A stretch of 47,254 nucleotides of DNA from RGIG1681 sp045657465 (GCA_045657465.1 JAZOTD010000029.1:1-47254); one strand, 5' to 3'; positions 1-7,993 are shown, numbered from the stretch's first letter. The notes: generated by a model from the letters alone, not told the origin. Program-made: numbers and translations.

Positions 1-1
1 T

Positions 2-496
2 ATTAAAGGACCTGGCGCTAAACTTGAAACTTCTGCAACATTGTTCTCTAACGGAGAATTTGCTGCCCTTTCAGGCAACGGAAATGAAGGCAACGAAGTA
101 GAAAGCATTTCAATCACTGGCGGAAGCATCACTCACACTAGTTACCTTGCAATCTATGTTCCACAAACTGGCTCACTTAACATTTCTGGTGGTGAAATCA
201 CTGGAACAACTGCTCTTTATGTAAAGAGTGGCAACCTTAACATTTCTGGTGGTTCTCTTGTTGCAACTGGTGACTATGAAGGCTATGTATATGACGGTGA
301 CGGAACTAGTTTTGTTGGTGACGCACTCATTATTGACGCTTGTGGTTATCCAGGTGGAAACCCTGTTGTAACAATCACTGGCGGAACCTTCACAGCTCAA
401 GACTCTGATGGTCACGGCATTGGTTATTATACATACGGTGAAAACACTGCAACAATTACTGCTAATGGCTACGACATTTACACAGAAAACAATTAA
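2..496 (+). CDS. C-terminal part of a beta-helix-type surface protein (5' end outside window)
   Basis: The reading frame is open from the first bases of the window, so this is the C-terminal ~164 residues of a longer protein; an internal TTG at 41 is not needed as a start. The translation has short parallel repeats of the type LNISGGEITG / LNISGGSLVA / VTITGGTFTA, rich in G, T, S and N, as in right-handed beta-helix or autotransporter-like surface domains. No LPXTG motif, membrane anchor or basic tail is visible at the C terminus, so the protein is secreted or held by an N-terminal domain that is not seen. The gene is noticeably richer in G+C than its neighbours, which may mean codon selection or transfer. 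Substrate or ligand unknown. Confidence 0.8.
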   Translation: MKGPGAKLETSATLFSNGEFAALSGNGNEGNEVESISITGGSITHTSYLAIYVPQTGSLNISGGEITGTTALYVKSGNLNISGGSLVATGDYEGYVYDGDGTSFVGDALIIDACGYPGGNPVVTITGGTFTAQDSDGHGIGYYTYGENTATITANGYDIYTENN

Positions 497-510
497 TTAA
501 ACAAAAAATA

Positions 511-537
511 AAAAGAGAGTAAATTTACTCTCTTTTT
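511..537. terminator. Bidirectional rho-independent terminator
   Basis: An AAAGAGAGTAAA/TTTACTCTCTTT inverted repeat has an A tract on the left and a T tract on the right, between the convergent surface-protein gene and pnuC. It can serve both strands. Confidence 0.85.
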
Positions 538-550
538 TCTTTGCCTAAAA

Positions 551-1507
551 TTATTTAAGTTCATTAAAAGTGTCTATTTCATCTAATTCGTCAACTTCTT
601 TATCAATCTCTTCAATTTCATCAGTTTCTTCTTCATCAAGAATATCATTCACTTCATCAAATTCTAAATCGTCAATTTCTTCATGTTTAACTGTTTTGTT
701 TTTGATTACAACTTCTGCATGTTCAAGTGAATCTGTGTTAGTCATATCAACTTCAATTTCAACATATGGTTCATTATCTTCTGTTTCACCTTTTTTCTTC
801 TTGATGTAAATCAGCCATTTTACAAAACCATAAATGGTGTTAATCATCATTGCAATAACTGTTATGAGCATAATATAATGTCCAGAAACAATCCAAAGCA
901 CCGCATCAAAAACTAAATAAGCGAACCATGCATACCACTGCTCATTATATCTAAGCAACAACAACACACCATTGGCCATTCCAAGTGCACTAACAAAGGC
1001 ATCTAAATATGTATCTTCACATTCAGGAATAAGGCTCAACACGTACCCAACAACAGCACTAAAAGCGGCAATTCCAACAATAATCAAAATATCTTGCCAC
1101 CAATTCAATCTCTTAACTTTTGTGATGTTGTCGTCAACTTCATCCTTGTTTTTCTTCCATCTAAAGAAACTAACAATATCAATAGGCACCCAGAACAAAA
1201 GACTCACAAGTGCAGAACTATAATAACCAAGCGAAAAATAGATTGCCATTTCTGTGATTTCAATAAACACTATTGACACAATAAAGTTATATTTGTTCTG
1301 TTTCGAAATCATTAACTCGCAAACTGGATTTGCAACAATTGAAATTATCGAACAAACAACAATAAATGTAGTTGTGTCATCTTCTAAAACCAAGTCAGGA
1401 AACAACGCCATAAACACAGTTAAAAGCACAACAACAGAACCTAACCAAATAAGTTCAAACAAATTGAATGATTTAAAAAAATTAACAATTTTCTCTTTTC
1501 TACTCAT
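551..1507 (-). CDS. pnuC: PnuC-family nicotinamide riboside (vitamin) transporter with long acidic tail
   Basis: A polytopic membrane protein of the PnuC family, which moves nicotinamide riboside or related vitamins by facilitated diffusion. About seven hydrophobic segments fill residues ~15-240. The family hallmark QWYAWFAYLVFDAVLWI, a tryptophan-rich helix lining the substrate path, lies near residue 190. I chose the ATG at 1507 because GAGG sits 6-7 bases upstream; an ATG 27 bases further up has no such site. The last ~80 residues are an unusual Asp/Glu-rich cytoplasmic extension (DDLEFDEVNDILDEEETDE) that PnuC proteins normally lack. It may bind cations or a partner. The gene stands alone between terminators. 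The exact vitamin (NR, thiamine or riboflavin variants exist) cannot be read from the sequence. Confidence 0.8.
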   Translation of the reverse strand: MSRKEKIVNFFKSFNLFELIWLGSVVVLLTVFMALFPDLVLEDDTTTFIVVCSIISIVANPVCELMISKQNKYNFIVSIVFIEITEMAIYFSLGYYSSALVSLLFWVPIDIVSFFRWKKNKDEVDDNITKVKRLNWWQDILIIVGIAAFSAVVGYVLSLIPECEDTYLDAFVSALGMANGVLLLLRYNEQWYAWFAYLVFDAVLWIVSGHYIMLITVIAMMINTIYGFVKWLIYIKKKKGETEDNEPYVEIEVDMTNTDSLEHAEVVIKNKTVKHEEIDDLEFDEVNDILDEEETDEIEEIDKEVDELDEIDTFNELK

Positions 1508-1611
1508 AAAAACCTCACATACAAATAATAACAATAAACCCCATTTTTATCAAATATATTTGCACTCAAATAACAATATTTTTTATTTTGCAAAATTCAT
1601 AAAATAAACTA

Positions 1612-1641
1612 TAAAAAAATAAGGGCATACACCCTTATTTT
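1612..1641 (-). terminator. Terminator of the acylation operon
   Basis: An AATAAGGG/CCCTTATT hairpin lies 20 bases past the phosphopantetheinyl transferase stop, followed on the minus strand by a T-rich tract. Confidence 0.85.
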
Positions 1642-1660
1642 TAATTTGATAAAAGCTGTT

Positions 1661-2242
1661 TTAACGATAAGAAACAGAAACAACATAATCATCAACATAC
1701 AAAAACTTATGTTTTTCAACCCTGTTTTCGTTTTTATCATAGTTGGTAAAACCAGTACCTTTTAACTTTAAATATGATTCCAATTTGGCCCACTGTTTTG
1801 TAAATTCTAAATCAACATCATTGCTTTGAACGATTTTGTTTTTTATTTTTTCATTAAAAATATAATCGGCTATTTTTGATTTGAACGGTGTAATTTTTTG
1901 AATATCCACTCCAATTTCATCGTTAGAAATCGCACACACAACGAAACTTCCTGAATGGCTTACGTTAAACTTTGCATCACAGTCTTTCAAAAATGGTTTG
2001 CCGTTTTTGTTAAAATCAACAACCTGTTTGTCAAATGCAATATTGAAATGTCTATAAATCAAAAATTTCCTTAAAACATTTGCAACCACCATTGCACAAA
2101 TATTTCTATTTAATTTATTTTTATCAACTCTTTGCTTAATATAATTATCAGCAAATTGAGATAAAAATAAACATTCTTGACCTGTTAGTTTTTCAATATT
2201 CACAACATAAATCGCAGGCAGTTTGTTTTTAATCGAAATCAT
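1661..2242 (-). CDS. 4'-phosphopantetheinyl transferase (Sfp-type superfamily)
   Basis: Transfers 4'-phosphopantetheine from CoA to the conserved serine of a carrier protein. The superfamily signatures are present: FNVSHSG (residues ~92-98), GVDIQ (111-115) and WAKLESYLKLKGTG (151-164). In Sfp the second motif is usually D-x-E for metal binding; here it is D-x-Q. At 193 residues it is somewhat shorter than Sfp (~225). The start overlaps the preceding gene by 14 bases and has GGAG 8 bases upstream, so it is translationally coupled and is the last gene of the operon. The obvious client is the carrier protein encoded by the first gene. A role for the fatty-acid carrier protein too cannot be excluded. 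Confidence 0.88.
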   Translation of the reverse strand: MISIKNKLPAIYVVNIEKLTGQECLFLSQFADNYIKQRVDKNKLNRNICAMVVANVLRKFLIYRHFNIAFDKQVVDFNKNGKPFLKDCDAKFNVSHSGSFVVCAISNDEIGVDIQKITPFKSKIADYIFNEKIKNKIVQSNDVDLEFTKQWAKLESYLKLKGTGFTNYDKNENRVEKHKFLYVDDYVVSVSYR

Positions 2243-3335
2243 AAAAAGCTCCGGTGTTAAATGGTGAATATATCATCAAAACGACATCTGGTATTGTTTT
2301 TTCAATATATTTTTTTAAACTCTTTTTATAATAACGTAAATCAATAATATCTAAATATTCAACCCCTGATGCAAGATGTGCATTAATAACATTTGCCTTT
2401 GAATCTTTTAAAACCAACAATCTTTTTCCATTGTTGCAATTCAAGTTCTTAACTGAAATAATTGGTTTGTCACCTCTTAAATATGTTGCATAACAACTAA
2501 CATAATAAGGATTGTTCTTCAAATAATCTTCATAAAGAATAGATTTGAAATACTCCCCTTCAGCGATTTCATCACCATAATCAACTTTAAAGCTTGTGCC
2601 ATATTTTGGAATAAGTAGGTCAAAATCTTCTGGAAAAACATAGCCTATTCCAGTTTTCTTTCCACCAGACCCTAAAAATGTGTTTTTATATGTTTTAACT
2701 TTATAGTTTGATTCGTTAAACAAACTTGAATTAATCCCCAAAGCATATTCATTGTTTAAGTGTTCACTAATCTCTTGTGCAAGCAAAACACCTGCATAGT
2801 CATTCCAATGGTGGTCGGTTTTATAAAAATAGTCATAATAGTCTCCGCTGCCACCATTCAATGTTTTAAATGTTTCTACATATTCAATATTGTTTTTCTT
2901 CAAAACAGAAATTAGTTCATTTGTAACTTGTTCACAATAATTTGTTTCAACCCCAAATGGCAATTGATTCAACCTCTCATCTCCAGCCTCTGCAGTTATA
3001 ACATAAGAAAATTCCACACCTAAATCACTTAAATATTGATCAAATTCTTTAAGTTCATCTTCATAAACTGAAACATCAACATATTTTTTTTTGTATGCCA
3101 AATAACCATTTTTTAACTTATATACCGAATTTTCAGAGTTGTAAACAAAATCTTTCATCATGATTGTGTTGCTAACTCCAAACATTGTATAAAATAAAGC
3201 ATTAAATGGGTGATCTTTGCCAATTGCCCTGTCAAAATTTTTTATAACCATTGACATAACCAAAGTCGCCAAACTGCAACAACACATAAAAACAGCTGCT
3301 ATAATACAAACAATCTTTTTACTTTTACTTTTCAT
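2229..3335 (-). CDS. DHHW-family (AlgX/AlgJ-like) exported acyl-transfer protein
   Basis: A membrane-anchored extracytoplasmic protein. One N-terminal signal-anchor helix (residues ~7-30 after a KSKSKK stretch) is followed by a soluble domain carrying TDHHWNDYAG (DHHW at about residues 174-177). This is the defining motif of the DHHW family, related to the SGNH-like AlgJ/AlgX proteins that pair with MBOAT acyltransferases and place acyl groups on exported polymers. I prefer the ATG at 3335 because AAGGA lies 9 bases upstream; the ATG at 3344 touches the same site. It follows the MBOAT gene by 15 bases. In a classical dlt operon this position is held by DltD, which this protein does not resemble beyond topology. 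It probably performs the outer-leaflet step. Confidence 0.8.
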   Translation of the reverse strand: MKSKSKKIVCIIAAVFMCCCSLATLVMSMVIKNFDRAIGKDHPFNALFYTMFGVSNTIMMKDFVYNSENSVYKLKNGYLAYKKKYVDVSVYEDELKEFDQYLSDLGVEFSYVITAEAGDERLNQLPFGVETNYCEQVTNELISVLKKNNIEYVETFKTLNGGSGDYYDYFYKTDHHWNDYAGVLLAQEISEHLNNEYALGINSSLFNESNYKVKTYKNTFLGSGGKKTGIGYVFPEDFDLLIPKYGTSFKVDYGDEIAEGEYFKSILYEDYLKNNPYYVSCYATYLRGDKPIISVKNLNCNNGKRLLVLKDSKANVINAHLASGVEYLDIIDLRYYKKSLKKYIEKTIPDVVLMIYSPFNTGAFYDFD

Positions 3336-3350
3336 ATTTGTCATTCCTTG

Positions 3351-4829
3351 TTAAAATTGCTGATACATAAACGAAGTAACTCCGCCACGTTGCATAAATG
3401 AAATAGATAAAATCAAAACAACCATAGCAAACACTGCAACGGTAACACTTGCAGCGGTTTTCAATTTTTCATTGTTTGAATTTTGTATTTTTGTGTTTAT
3501 CATTCTAAATAATGGGAAGCTCGCAATTGTTGCAATAACAAGCACAACTGCAAATTCTTTTAATAAGAACACAAAATCTAGATTGGCAAACAAATTTCCA
3601 TGTAAGCCAAACATGGCGCCATAATAAGAACCCGCAGCAGCCAATGTGTCAACTTTCGTCAATGTCTTAACCATTAATGCAATAAAAAACGTATACATCC
3701 AGCCTATTGTTTTGTCGAGTTTTTTGTTTTTCATCGGCTTTTTATAAAGTTCAATCAATGACACTCCTCCATTAATCAAACCCCAAATTAAATAATTCAC
3801 AGATTTTCCATGCCAAACACTAGAACACAACCAAATGATTGACAAGGTAAACAAATTAACAACAAACTTTCCTGCTGCCTTGCTATATTTTTTTGCAGCC
3901 ATTTTTTTCCTAATTTTAATCGCAGGTCCCAAAGTTAAAGGATAATAAATATAATCTCTAAACCAATCCCCCAACGTCATGTGCCAACGTTGCCAATATT
4001 CAGTAACAGAGGTTGACGCATATGGATAGTTAAAGTTTTCTGGAATGTCAAAACCTAACATTTTAGCCATACCAATCGCCATGTCTGAATATCCAGAAAA
4101 GTCGAAATAAAGTTGCAACATATAAGCAAATGCACCAATCCAAGCAGTTGCAACAGGCAATGTTGCATAATTCGCACCAAATGCGGCATCAACTAAATAA
4201 GTTAGTCCACCAGCTAATAAAATCTTCTTTCCTAAACCAAAAATAAATCTCCAAACACCATCATAAAATTGGTCAGATGTTGTTTTTCTTTCATATAAAT
4301 ATTTTTCAAATTGATTATATTGAGAAATAGGTCCTTGTGTGATTTTGAAAAACACTGACAAATAAAGTGCCGTGTGCAGCAGGTTTTCATTGTCCTTAAT
4401 TTTTCCTCTATAAACATCAACAACAAAAGATATTGATGAAAAGCAGAAGAATGACAAACCTAATGGCAGGGCAAGATTTAATGATGGCAATTCATATTTA
4501 AAGATATATCCAACGCCAGTCAATAAAATCTCTAAATATTTATACACAAACAATGCACCCACGTTCATAATAACTGCAAGTGCAACAGCCCACTTACCCT
4601 TCTTTGTGTTTCTGTTGCCATGAGCCATCATTCCCAAAAGCCAGGTTGCAATTGTCATAGCAATAATCAGCAAAATTCTCACAGGTTCGCCATAAGCATA
4701 AAAAACAAGCGAAATCAAAAGTAAATATATATTTCGCCACAACAATGTTTTTTTTGCAGGTATTGCATAATATATTGCAATAGATAGCGGTAAAAATAAA
4801 AATATAAACGTCGATGATGTTATATTCAT
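3351..4829 (-). CDS. MBOAT-family O-acyltransferase (DltB/AlgI-like)
   Basis: A 492-residue polytopic membrane-bound O-acyltransferase that passes acyl groups across the membrane. The family signatures are YWQRWHMTLGDWFRDYIYYPL (near residues 278-298) and the catalytic-histidine segment SSVWHGKS (near 337-343). Length and N terminus fit AlgI/PatA/DltB-type enzymes. The ATG at 4829 has GGAG six bases upstream; a TTG twelve bases earlier lies in the ribosome-binding site and is rejected. It sits between the adenylating enzyme and the DHHW protein, so its acyl donor is probably the charged carrier protein, as for DltB, while its outer partner is of the AlgJ type. Acyl group and acceptor polymer are inferred, not shown. 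Confidence 0.9.
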   Translation of the reverse strand: MNITSSTFIFLFLPLSIAIYYAIPAKKTLLWRNIYLLLISLVFYAYGEPVRILLIIAMTIATWLLGMMAHGNRNTKKGKWAVALAVIMNVGALFVYKYLEILLTGVGYIFKYELPSLNLALPLGLSFFCFSSISFVVDVYRGKIKDNENLLHTALYLSVFFKITQGPISQYNQFEKYLYERKTTSDQFYDGVWRFIFGLGKKILLAGGLTYLVDAAFGANYATLPVATAWIGAFAYMLQLYFDFSGYSDMAIGMAKMLGFDIPENFNYPYASTSVTEYWQRWHMTLGDWFRDYIYYPLTLGPAIKIRKKMAAKKYSKAAGKFVVNLFTLSIIWLCSSVWHGKSVNYLIWGLINGGVSLIELYKKPMKNKKLDKTIGWMYTFFIALMVKTLTKVDTLAAAGSYYGAMFGLHGNLFANLDFVFLLKEFAVVLVIATIASFPLFRMINTKIQNSNNEKLKTAASVTVAVFAMVVLILSISFMQRGGVTSFMYQQF

Positions 4830-4859
4830 TAGTGTCTCCAATAATTATTTAACAATAAT

Positions 4860-6371
4860 CTATTTATTCATCATTTGATTATAAATTTCTTTCAATTTTG
4901 TTCTGTGAATCTTACCATTTTGATTAAGTGGCAAGTCTTCAAAAAAGATATATTTTGAAGGAACCATATATGATGGCAAGTTGTTTTTTAAATGCTCAAT
5001 AAGTTCTTTTTGAAGTTCAGCGCCAGCTGAATAAAACAAAACGATCTTATTTTTCGATTCATCAAAAATCGAACAAGCAGACTTCACGCCTTCAAGTTTC
5101 ATGGCCATAATATCAATATCACATAGTTCAATTCGATAACCACTGAGTTTAATCTGACAATCTTTTCTGCAAACATAAACAATATTTCCATTTTTATCAT
5201 ATCTTGCCAAATCGCCTGTTCTATACATCCTTTCATAATAAAACCCGTTTAATGGGTTTTGACAAAACTTGTCGCATTGACAAGAGTTTTTATAATATCC
5301 CAAAGCAAGAGTGTTTCCAATTAAACAAATCTCACCTAAACTTTCTGTGTCTGTTTGTTTAACCGGCTTGTCTTCATCGTCTAACAAAAACACATCAACA
5401 TTTGCAAATGGTTTGCCTATAGGCACTCTGTCTTCTTGAATTTCTTCTTTGATAATGTGATATAAGCAGTTGCCAGCATTTTCTGTGGAGCCATACAAGT
5501 TCACAAAGTCTGCCCATGGCAATGCCTTCACCCAAATATTAAGCTGTTTAACATTCATTGGTTCACCAACAAACAAAACTCTTTTGATGTTTTTGAGTGG
5601 ATATTTTGAAAACACATTAAACATGCTCAACATCGACAATGCAGACGGAACCCAACAAATTGATGTAATGCCATTATTTTCAACATATTCAGCCAATTTT
5701 CCTGGTTGAGAAAAATAAGCCTTTCTAATAATATTGGTTGTGCAACCAACTTTTAATGTTGTGAACAAGTCTTTAGTTGACGCATCAAAATAAAATGGTA
5801 TTTGATTGCCTTGAATATCTTCTGGCGAAAACTTAAAATTTTCAACATATTCATCAATAAATGAAATTAATGACAAGTGGTTTTTAACAACCAACTTAGG
5901 CACCCCTGTTGAACCCGATGTAAAAATTCCATAAAGTGGATCGATGTCTATAACATTTCTTCTTTTAATTACCGCAACAGCACTATTTTTAATCTCGTTA
6001 TAATCAACAACTTTGTTGCCTTTCAAATTAAAAGTTCTGTCAGAACAGTTTATAATCATCAAAGGCTCTGCCAATTCAAGCATTGCACAAATTCTGTCTT
6101 CTGGCAAAGTTGCATCGATTGGAACATAAAAATTACCCGAATATACAACCCCCAAAAAGGCTGGTATGCTTCGGATATTTCTTTCTGTTAAAACAGCAAC
6201 TGGTTTTTTTGTGTAGTTAGAAAAACGCTCAATGATATATGAGCCTGTCATTTCCACTTCTTTTTTTAATTCATTAAATGTTATGGCCCCGCCTTCGCTG
6301 TCTCTATAAGCCACTTTGTTTGCATATCTTGATGCGGTCTCGTCTAAATAAGTTAATATATTTTTTACCAT
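4860..6371 (-). CDS. Amino-acid adenylating enzyme (DltA-like carrier-protein ligase)
   Basis: An ANL-superfamily adenylation enzyme of 503 residues, the stand-alone length typical of DltA. It should activate an amino (or other) acid with ATP and load it on the adjacent carrier protein. Visible core motifs: A3 GIFTSGSTGVPK (148-159), A4 FYFDASTKDLF (193-203), A5 NLYGSTE (291-297), A7 YRTGDLARYD (383-392), A8 CQIKLSGYRIEL (405-416) and A10 PLNQNGKIHRTK with the catalytic lysine near the C terminus. The loop that reads FCGE in DltA, whose cysteine shapes the D-alanine pocket, reads FVGE here (267-270), so D-alanine specificity is not assured. Its ATG overlaps the carrier-protein stop as TAATG. 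Confidence 0.88.
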   Translation of the reverse strand: MVKNILTYLDETASRYANKVAYRDSEGGAITFNELKKEVEMTGSYIIERFSNYTKKPVAVLTERNIRSIPAFLGVVYSGNFYVPIDATLPEDRICAMLELAEPLMIINCSDRTFNLKGNKVVDYNEIKNSAVAVIKRRNVIDIDPLYGIFTSGSTGVPKLVVKNHLSLISFIDEYVENFKFSPEDIQGNQIPFYFDASTKDLFTTLKVGCTTNIIRKAYFSQPGKLAEYVENNGITSICWVPSALSMLSMFNVFSKYPLKNIKRVLFVGEPMNVKQLNIWVKALPWADFVNLYGSTENAGNCLYHIIKEEIQEDRVPIGKPFANVDVFLLDDEDKPVKQTDTESLGEICLIGNTLALGYYKNSCQCDKFCQNPLNGFYYERMYRTGDLARYDKNGNIVYVCRKDCQIKLSGYRIELCDIDIMAMKLEGVKSACSIFDESKNKIVLFYSAGAELQKELIEHLKNNLPSYMVPSKYIFFEDLPLNQNGKIHRTKLKEIYNQMMNK

Positions 6372-6604
6372 TATTGATTTTCCTGTAATTTTTTAACCAA
6401 TGCAACAATTGTGTCCACTGAATTAAAGTTTTCATTCACAAGTGCTTCAAATGGAATTTGAACATCAAAATTAATTGCAACTTCAGTAACAATATTCACA
6501 ACATTGATAGAATCAATAAGTCCATCATCAGCCATACTTGTTGCGTTTTCAACATCAACGTCTGGCAATAATTCTTTTAAAATTTCAATAATTTCTTCTC
6601 TCAT
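6371..6604 (-). CDS. Acyl/D-alanyl carrier protein (DltC-like)
   Basis: A 77-residue acidic carrier protein. The phosphopantetheine attachment serine is Ser32 in the motif GLIDSINVVNIV, the usual DS(I/L) context, flanked by the expected four-helix-bundle pattern. GGAGGG lies 8 bases before the ATG. It is the first gene of the operon and overlaps the adenylating enzyme by one base, so carrier and ligase are made together. The gene at the operon end supplies the modifying transferase. It resembles DltC more than the fatty-acid AcpP in length and context, but the attached group is not readable from the sequence. Confidence 0.88.
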   Translation of the reverse strand: MREEIIEILKELLPDVDVENATSMADDGLIDSINVVNIVTEVAINFDVQIPFEALVNENFNSVDTIVALVKKLQENQ

Positions 6605-6674
6605 GTAACCCTCCAGCCCAAAAGGCTCTTTTCAATATTTGTCATTGTTTATAAATTTCATTTTAAACAACTAA

Positions 6675-6705
6675 AGTATACCCCCCCCCCCGACCACATT
6701 GTCAA
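6675..6705 (-). promoter_or_regulatory. Promoter of the acylation operon with poly-G spacer
   Basis: On the minus strand TTGACA (6700-6705, perfect -35) and TATACT (6675-6680, -10) are separated by 19 bases, of which 11 are an uninterrupted G run next to the -10. Loss of two G would give the optimal 17-base spacer. The transcript would start near 6668, about 64 bases before the carrier-protein ATG. Confidence 0.85.
6681..6691. repeat. Homopolymeric C/G tract, 11 bases
   Basis: Eleven C on the plus strand (G on the transcribed side). It is the only C/G homopolymer of this length that I noticed in this AT-rich window, and it lies exactly between the -35 and -10 boxes of the acylation operon. 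Such tracts are prone to slipped-strand mispairing. Confidence 0.95.
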
Positions 6706-6783
6706 TTGAATATAAGATTAATTACTTTTATTAGCGATTTAAAATAAAGCATATCTTAACATCTCAGTATTTAAAAAGTTTTC

Positions 6784-6812
6784 TTGCCAAAACTAAAATT
6801 TTGTGTTATCAT
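6784..6812 (+). promoter_or_regulatory. Sigma-A promoter of the YitT-family gene
   Basis: TTGCCA (6784-6789) and TATCAT (6807-6812) with a 17-base spacer, followed by AAGGAG before the ATG at 6838. It diverges from the poly-G promoter. Confidence 0.75.
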
Positions 6813-6837
6813 TTTTTAGGAAAATTTAAGGAGTGTT

Positions 6838-7470
6838 ATGTTTAAATTTGTTAGTTTAAAATCTTGTTTAATCATCTTTGTTAGCAGTGTTTTTATGGCT
6901 TTTGGCATCTTCAACGTTCACTCTATTTCAGGAGTCACTGAAGGCGGTGTTTTGGGCGCAACATTGCTGCTTTATAATTGGTTTTCAATCACCCCTGCAA
7001 TCACAACAATTATCTTGAATGTCATTTGCTATTTTGTTGGCTGGAAGGTTCTCGGCAAAGAATTTTTGTTTTATTCAGCCATTGGCACGGTTTGTTATTC
7101 TGCAGCCTATGCCCTTTTTGAATTTATCGGTCCAGTGTTTCCAGAAATCGCAAACTATCCAATCGTTGCATCATTGATAGGAGCCATCTTTGTCGGTATT
7201 GGTTCAGGATTTTGTATTAAAGAAAACTGTGCGTTGAGTGGCGACGACTCACTTGCAATGGCACTCTCACACAAAACCAAAATCAAAATCCAATGGATAT
7301 ATCTAATCAGTGACCTAACCATTTTGCTCTTATCATTAACCTACATTCCATTTTCAAAAATCATATACTCGCTTTTAACAGTGGTTGTCTCTGGTCAAAT
7401 CATAGGTTTTATTGAAAATACAAAAAAGAAAAAGTTCAAACAAACCCAAGAAACAACTATTCAATACTAG
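6838..7470 (+). CDS. YitT-family membrane protein (short form)
   Basis: A 210-residue integral membrane protein with about five hydrophobic helices and the glycine-rich segment GVTEGGVLGATLLL (residues ~32-45), characteristic of the YitT/DUF161 family common in Bacillota. Typical YitT proteins are ~280 residues and end in a cytoplasmic DUF2179 domain; this one stops after the membrane part with a Lys-rich tail, so it is a short variant. Function in the family is not settled; transport is assumed. AAGGAG lies 7 bases before the ATG, and a clear sigma-A promoter precedes it. Transcribed alone, divergently from the acylation operon. Confidence 0.75.
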   Translation: MFKFVSLKSCLIIFVSSVFMAFGIFNVHSISGVTEGGVLGATLLLYNWFSITPAITTIILNVICYFVGWKVLGKEFLFYSAIGTVCYSAAYALFEFIGPVFPEIANYPIVASLIGAIFVGIGSGFCIKENCALSGDDSLAMALSHKTKIKIQWIYLISDLTILLLSLTYIPFSKIIYSLLTVVVSGQIIGFIENTKKKKFKQTQETTIQY

Positions 7471-7490
7471 TTTCTTTATTATTAACAACC

Positions 7491-7526
7491 AAAAAAGGAA
7501 TCGAGATAATCCCGATTCCTTTTTTA
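7491..7526. terminator. Bidirectional terminator
   Basis: AAAAAAGGAATCG pairs with CGATTCCTTTTTT around an 8-10 base loop, between the convergent YitT gene and the 142-residue membrane protein. Confidence 0.85.
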
Positions 7527-7545
7527 TGTCATCTAAAAATAATTT

Positions 7546-7974
7546 TTATTTTTCATAACTAGCCAAAATCTTATCTATCAACTTACAAAATTTCTTATAG
7601 CGATACAATTTTGTGTTTTCATAAACCTTACGTAGGCACTCATTTCTAAACAAACCATACCAATCTTTTTCATACTTTTTCCAAGAAGGAAGCATCATTT
7701 CCATATGGTTTAAAAACAACACAAGAAATCTATATTGCTTTTCAGTTAAGTTGTCTGGATTTGGCACATTTTTTACATCTTTTCCATTATTGTTAGACAA
7801 TATTCCCTGCAAGTCTTTATCGTCCATATAATACAACCACAATTCTCTATGAGATAAAACAGCATCTCTATCTCTCTGGATTTTTAATTTATACAAGATT
7901 GCAAACACCACAGCAGAAATAGCAATAACAACCAAAACTAAAAGAACTAATAACAAAATTTCAAATAAATTCAT
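7546..7974 (-). CDS. Small membrane-anchored protein of unknown function
   Basis: 142 residues. A single hydrophobic N-terminal helix (residues ~4-29) is followed by a charged, aromatic cytoplasmic domain with many Lys, Tyr and Trp (for example LWLYYMDDKDL and WKKYEKDWYGLF). I do not recognise the family. The start is well supported: AAGGAG lies 7-8 bases upstream and an excellent promoter precedes it. It ends at a shared terminator, so it is a single-gene unit. The soluble part looks alpha-helical and could be a binding domain held at the membrane; nothing indicates an enzyme active site. Confidence 0.65.
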   Translation of the reverse strand: MNLFEILLLVLLVLVVIAISAVVFAILYKLKIQRDRDAVLSHRELWLYYMDDKDLQGILSNNNGKDVKNVPNPDNLTEKQYRFLVLFLNHMEMMLPSWKKYEKDWYGLFRNECLRKVYENTKLYRYKKFCKLIDKILASYEK

Positions 7975-7993
7975 AATGTATCTCCTTAAAATT

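Noticed and set aside
570..809. Plus-strand reading frame rich in Ser (79 codons)
   Set aside because: It is the antisense shadow of the Asp/Glu-rich tail of the PnuC gene, whose GAA/GAT codons read as TTC/ATC/TCA on the other strand. It has no SD or family similarity.
2229..3335. DHHW protein as DltD
   Set aside because: Topology fits, but the DHHW motif and its context belong to the AlgX/AlgJ-like DHHW family; DltD landmarks are not seen.
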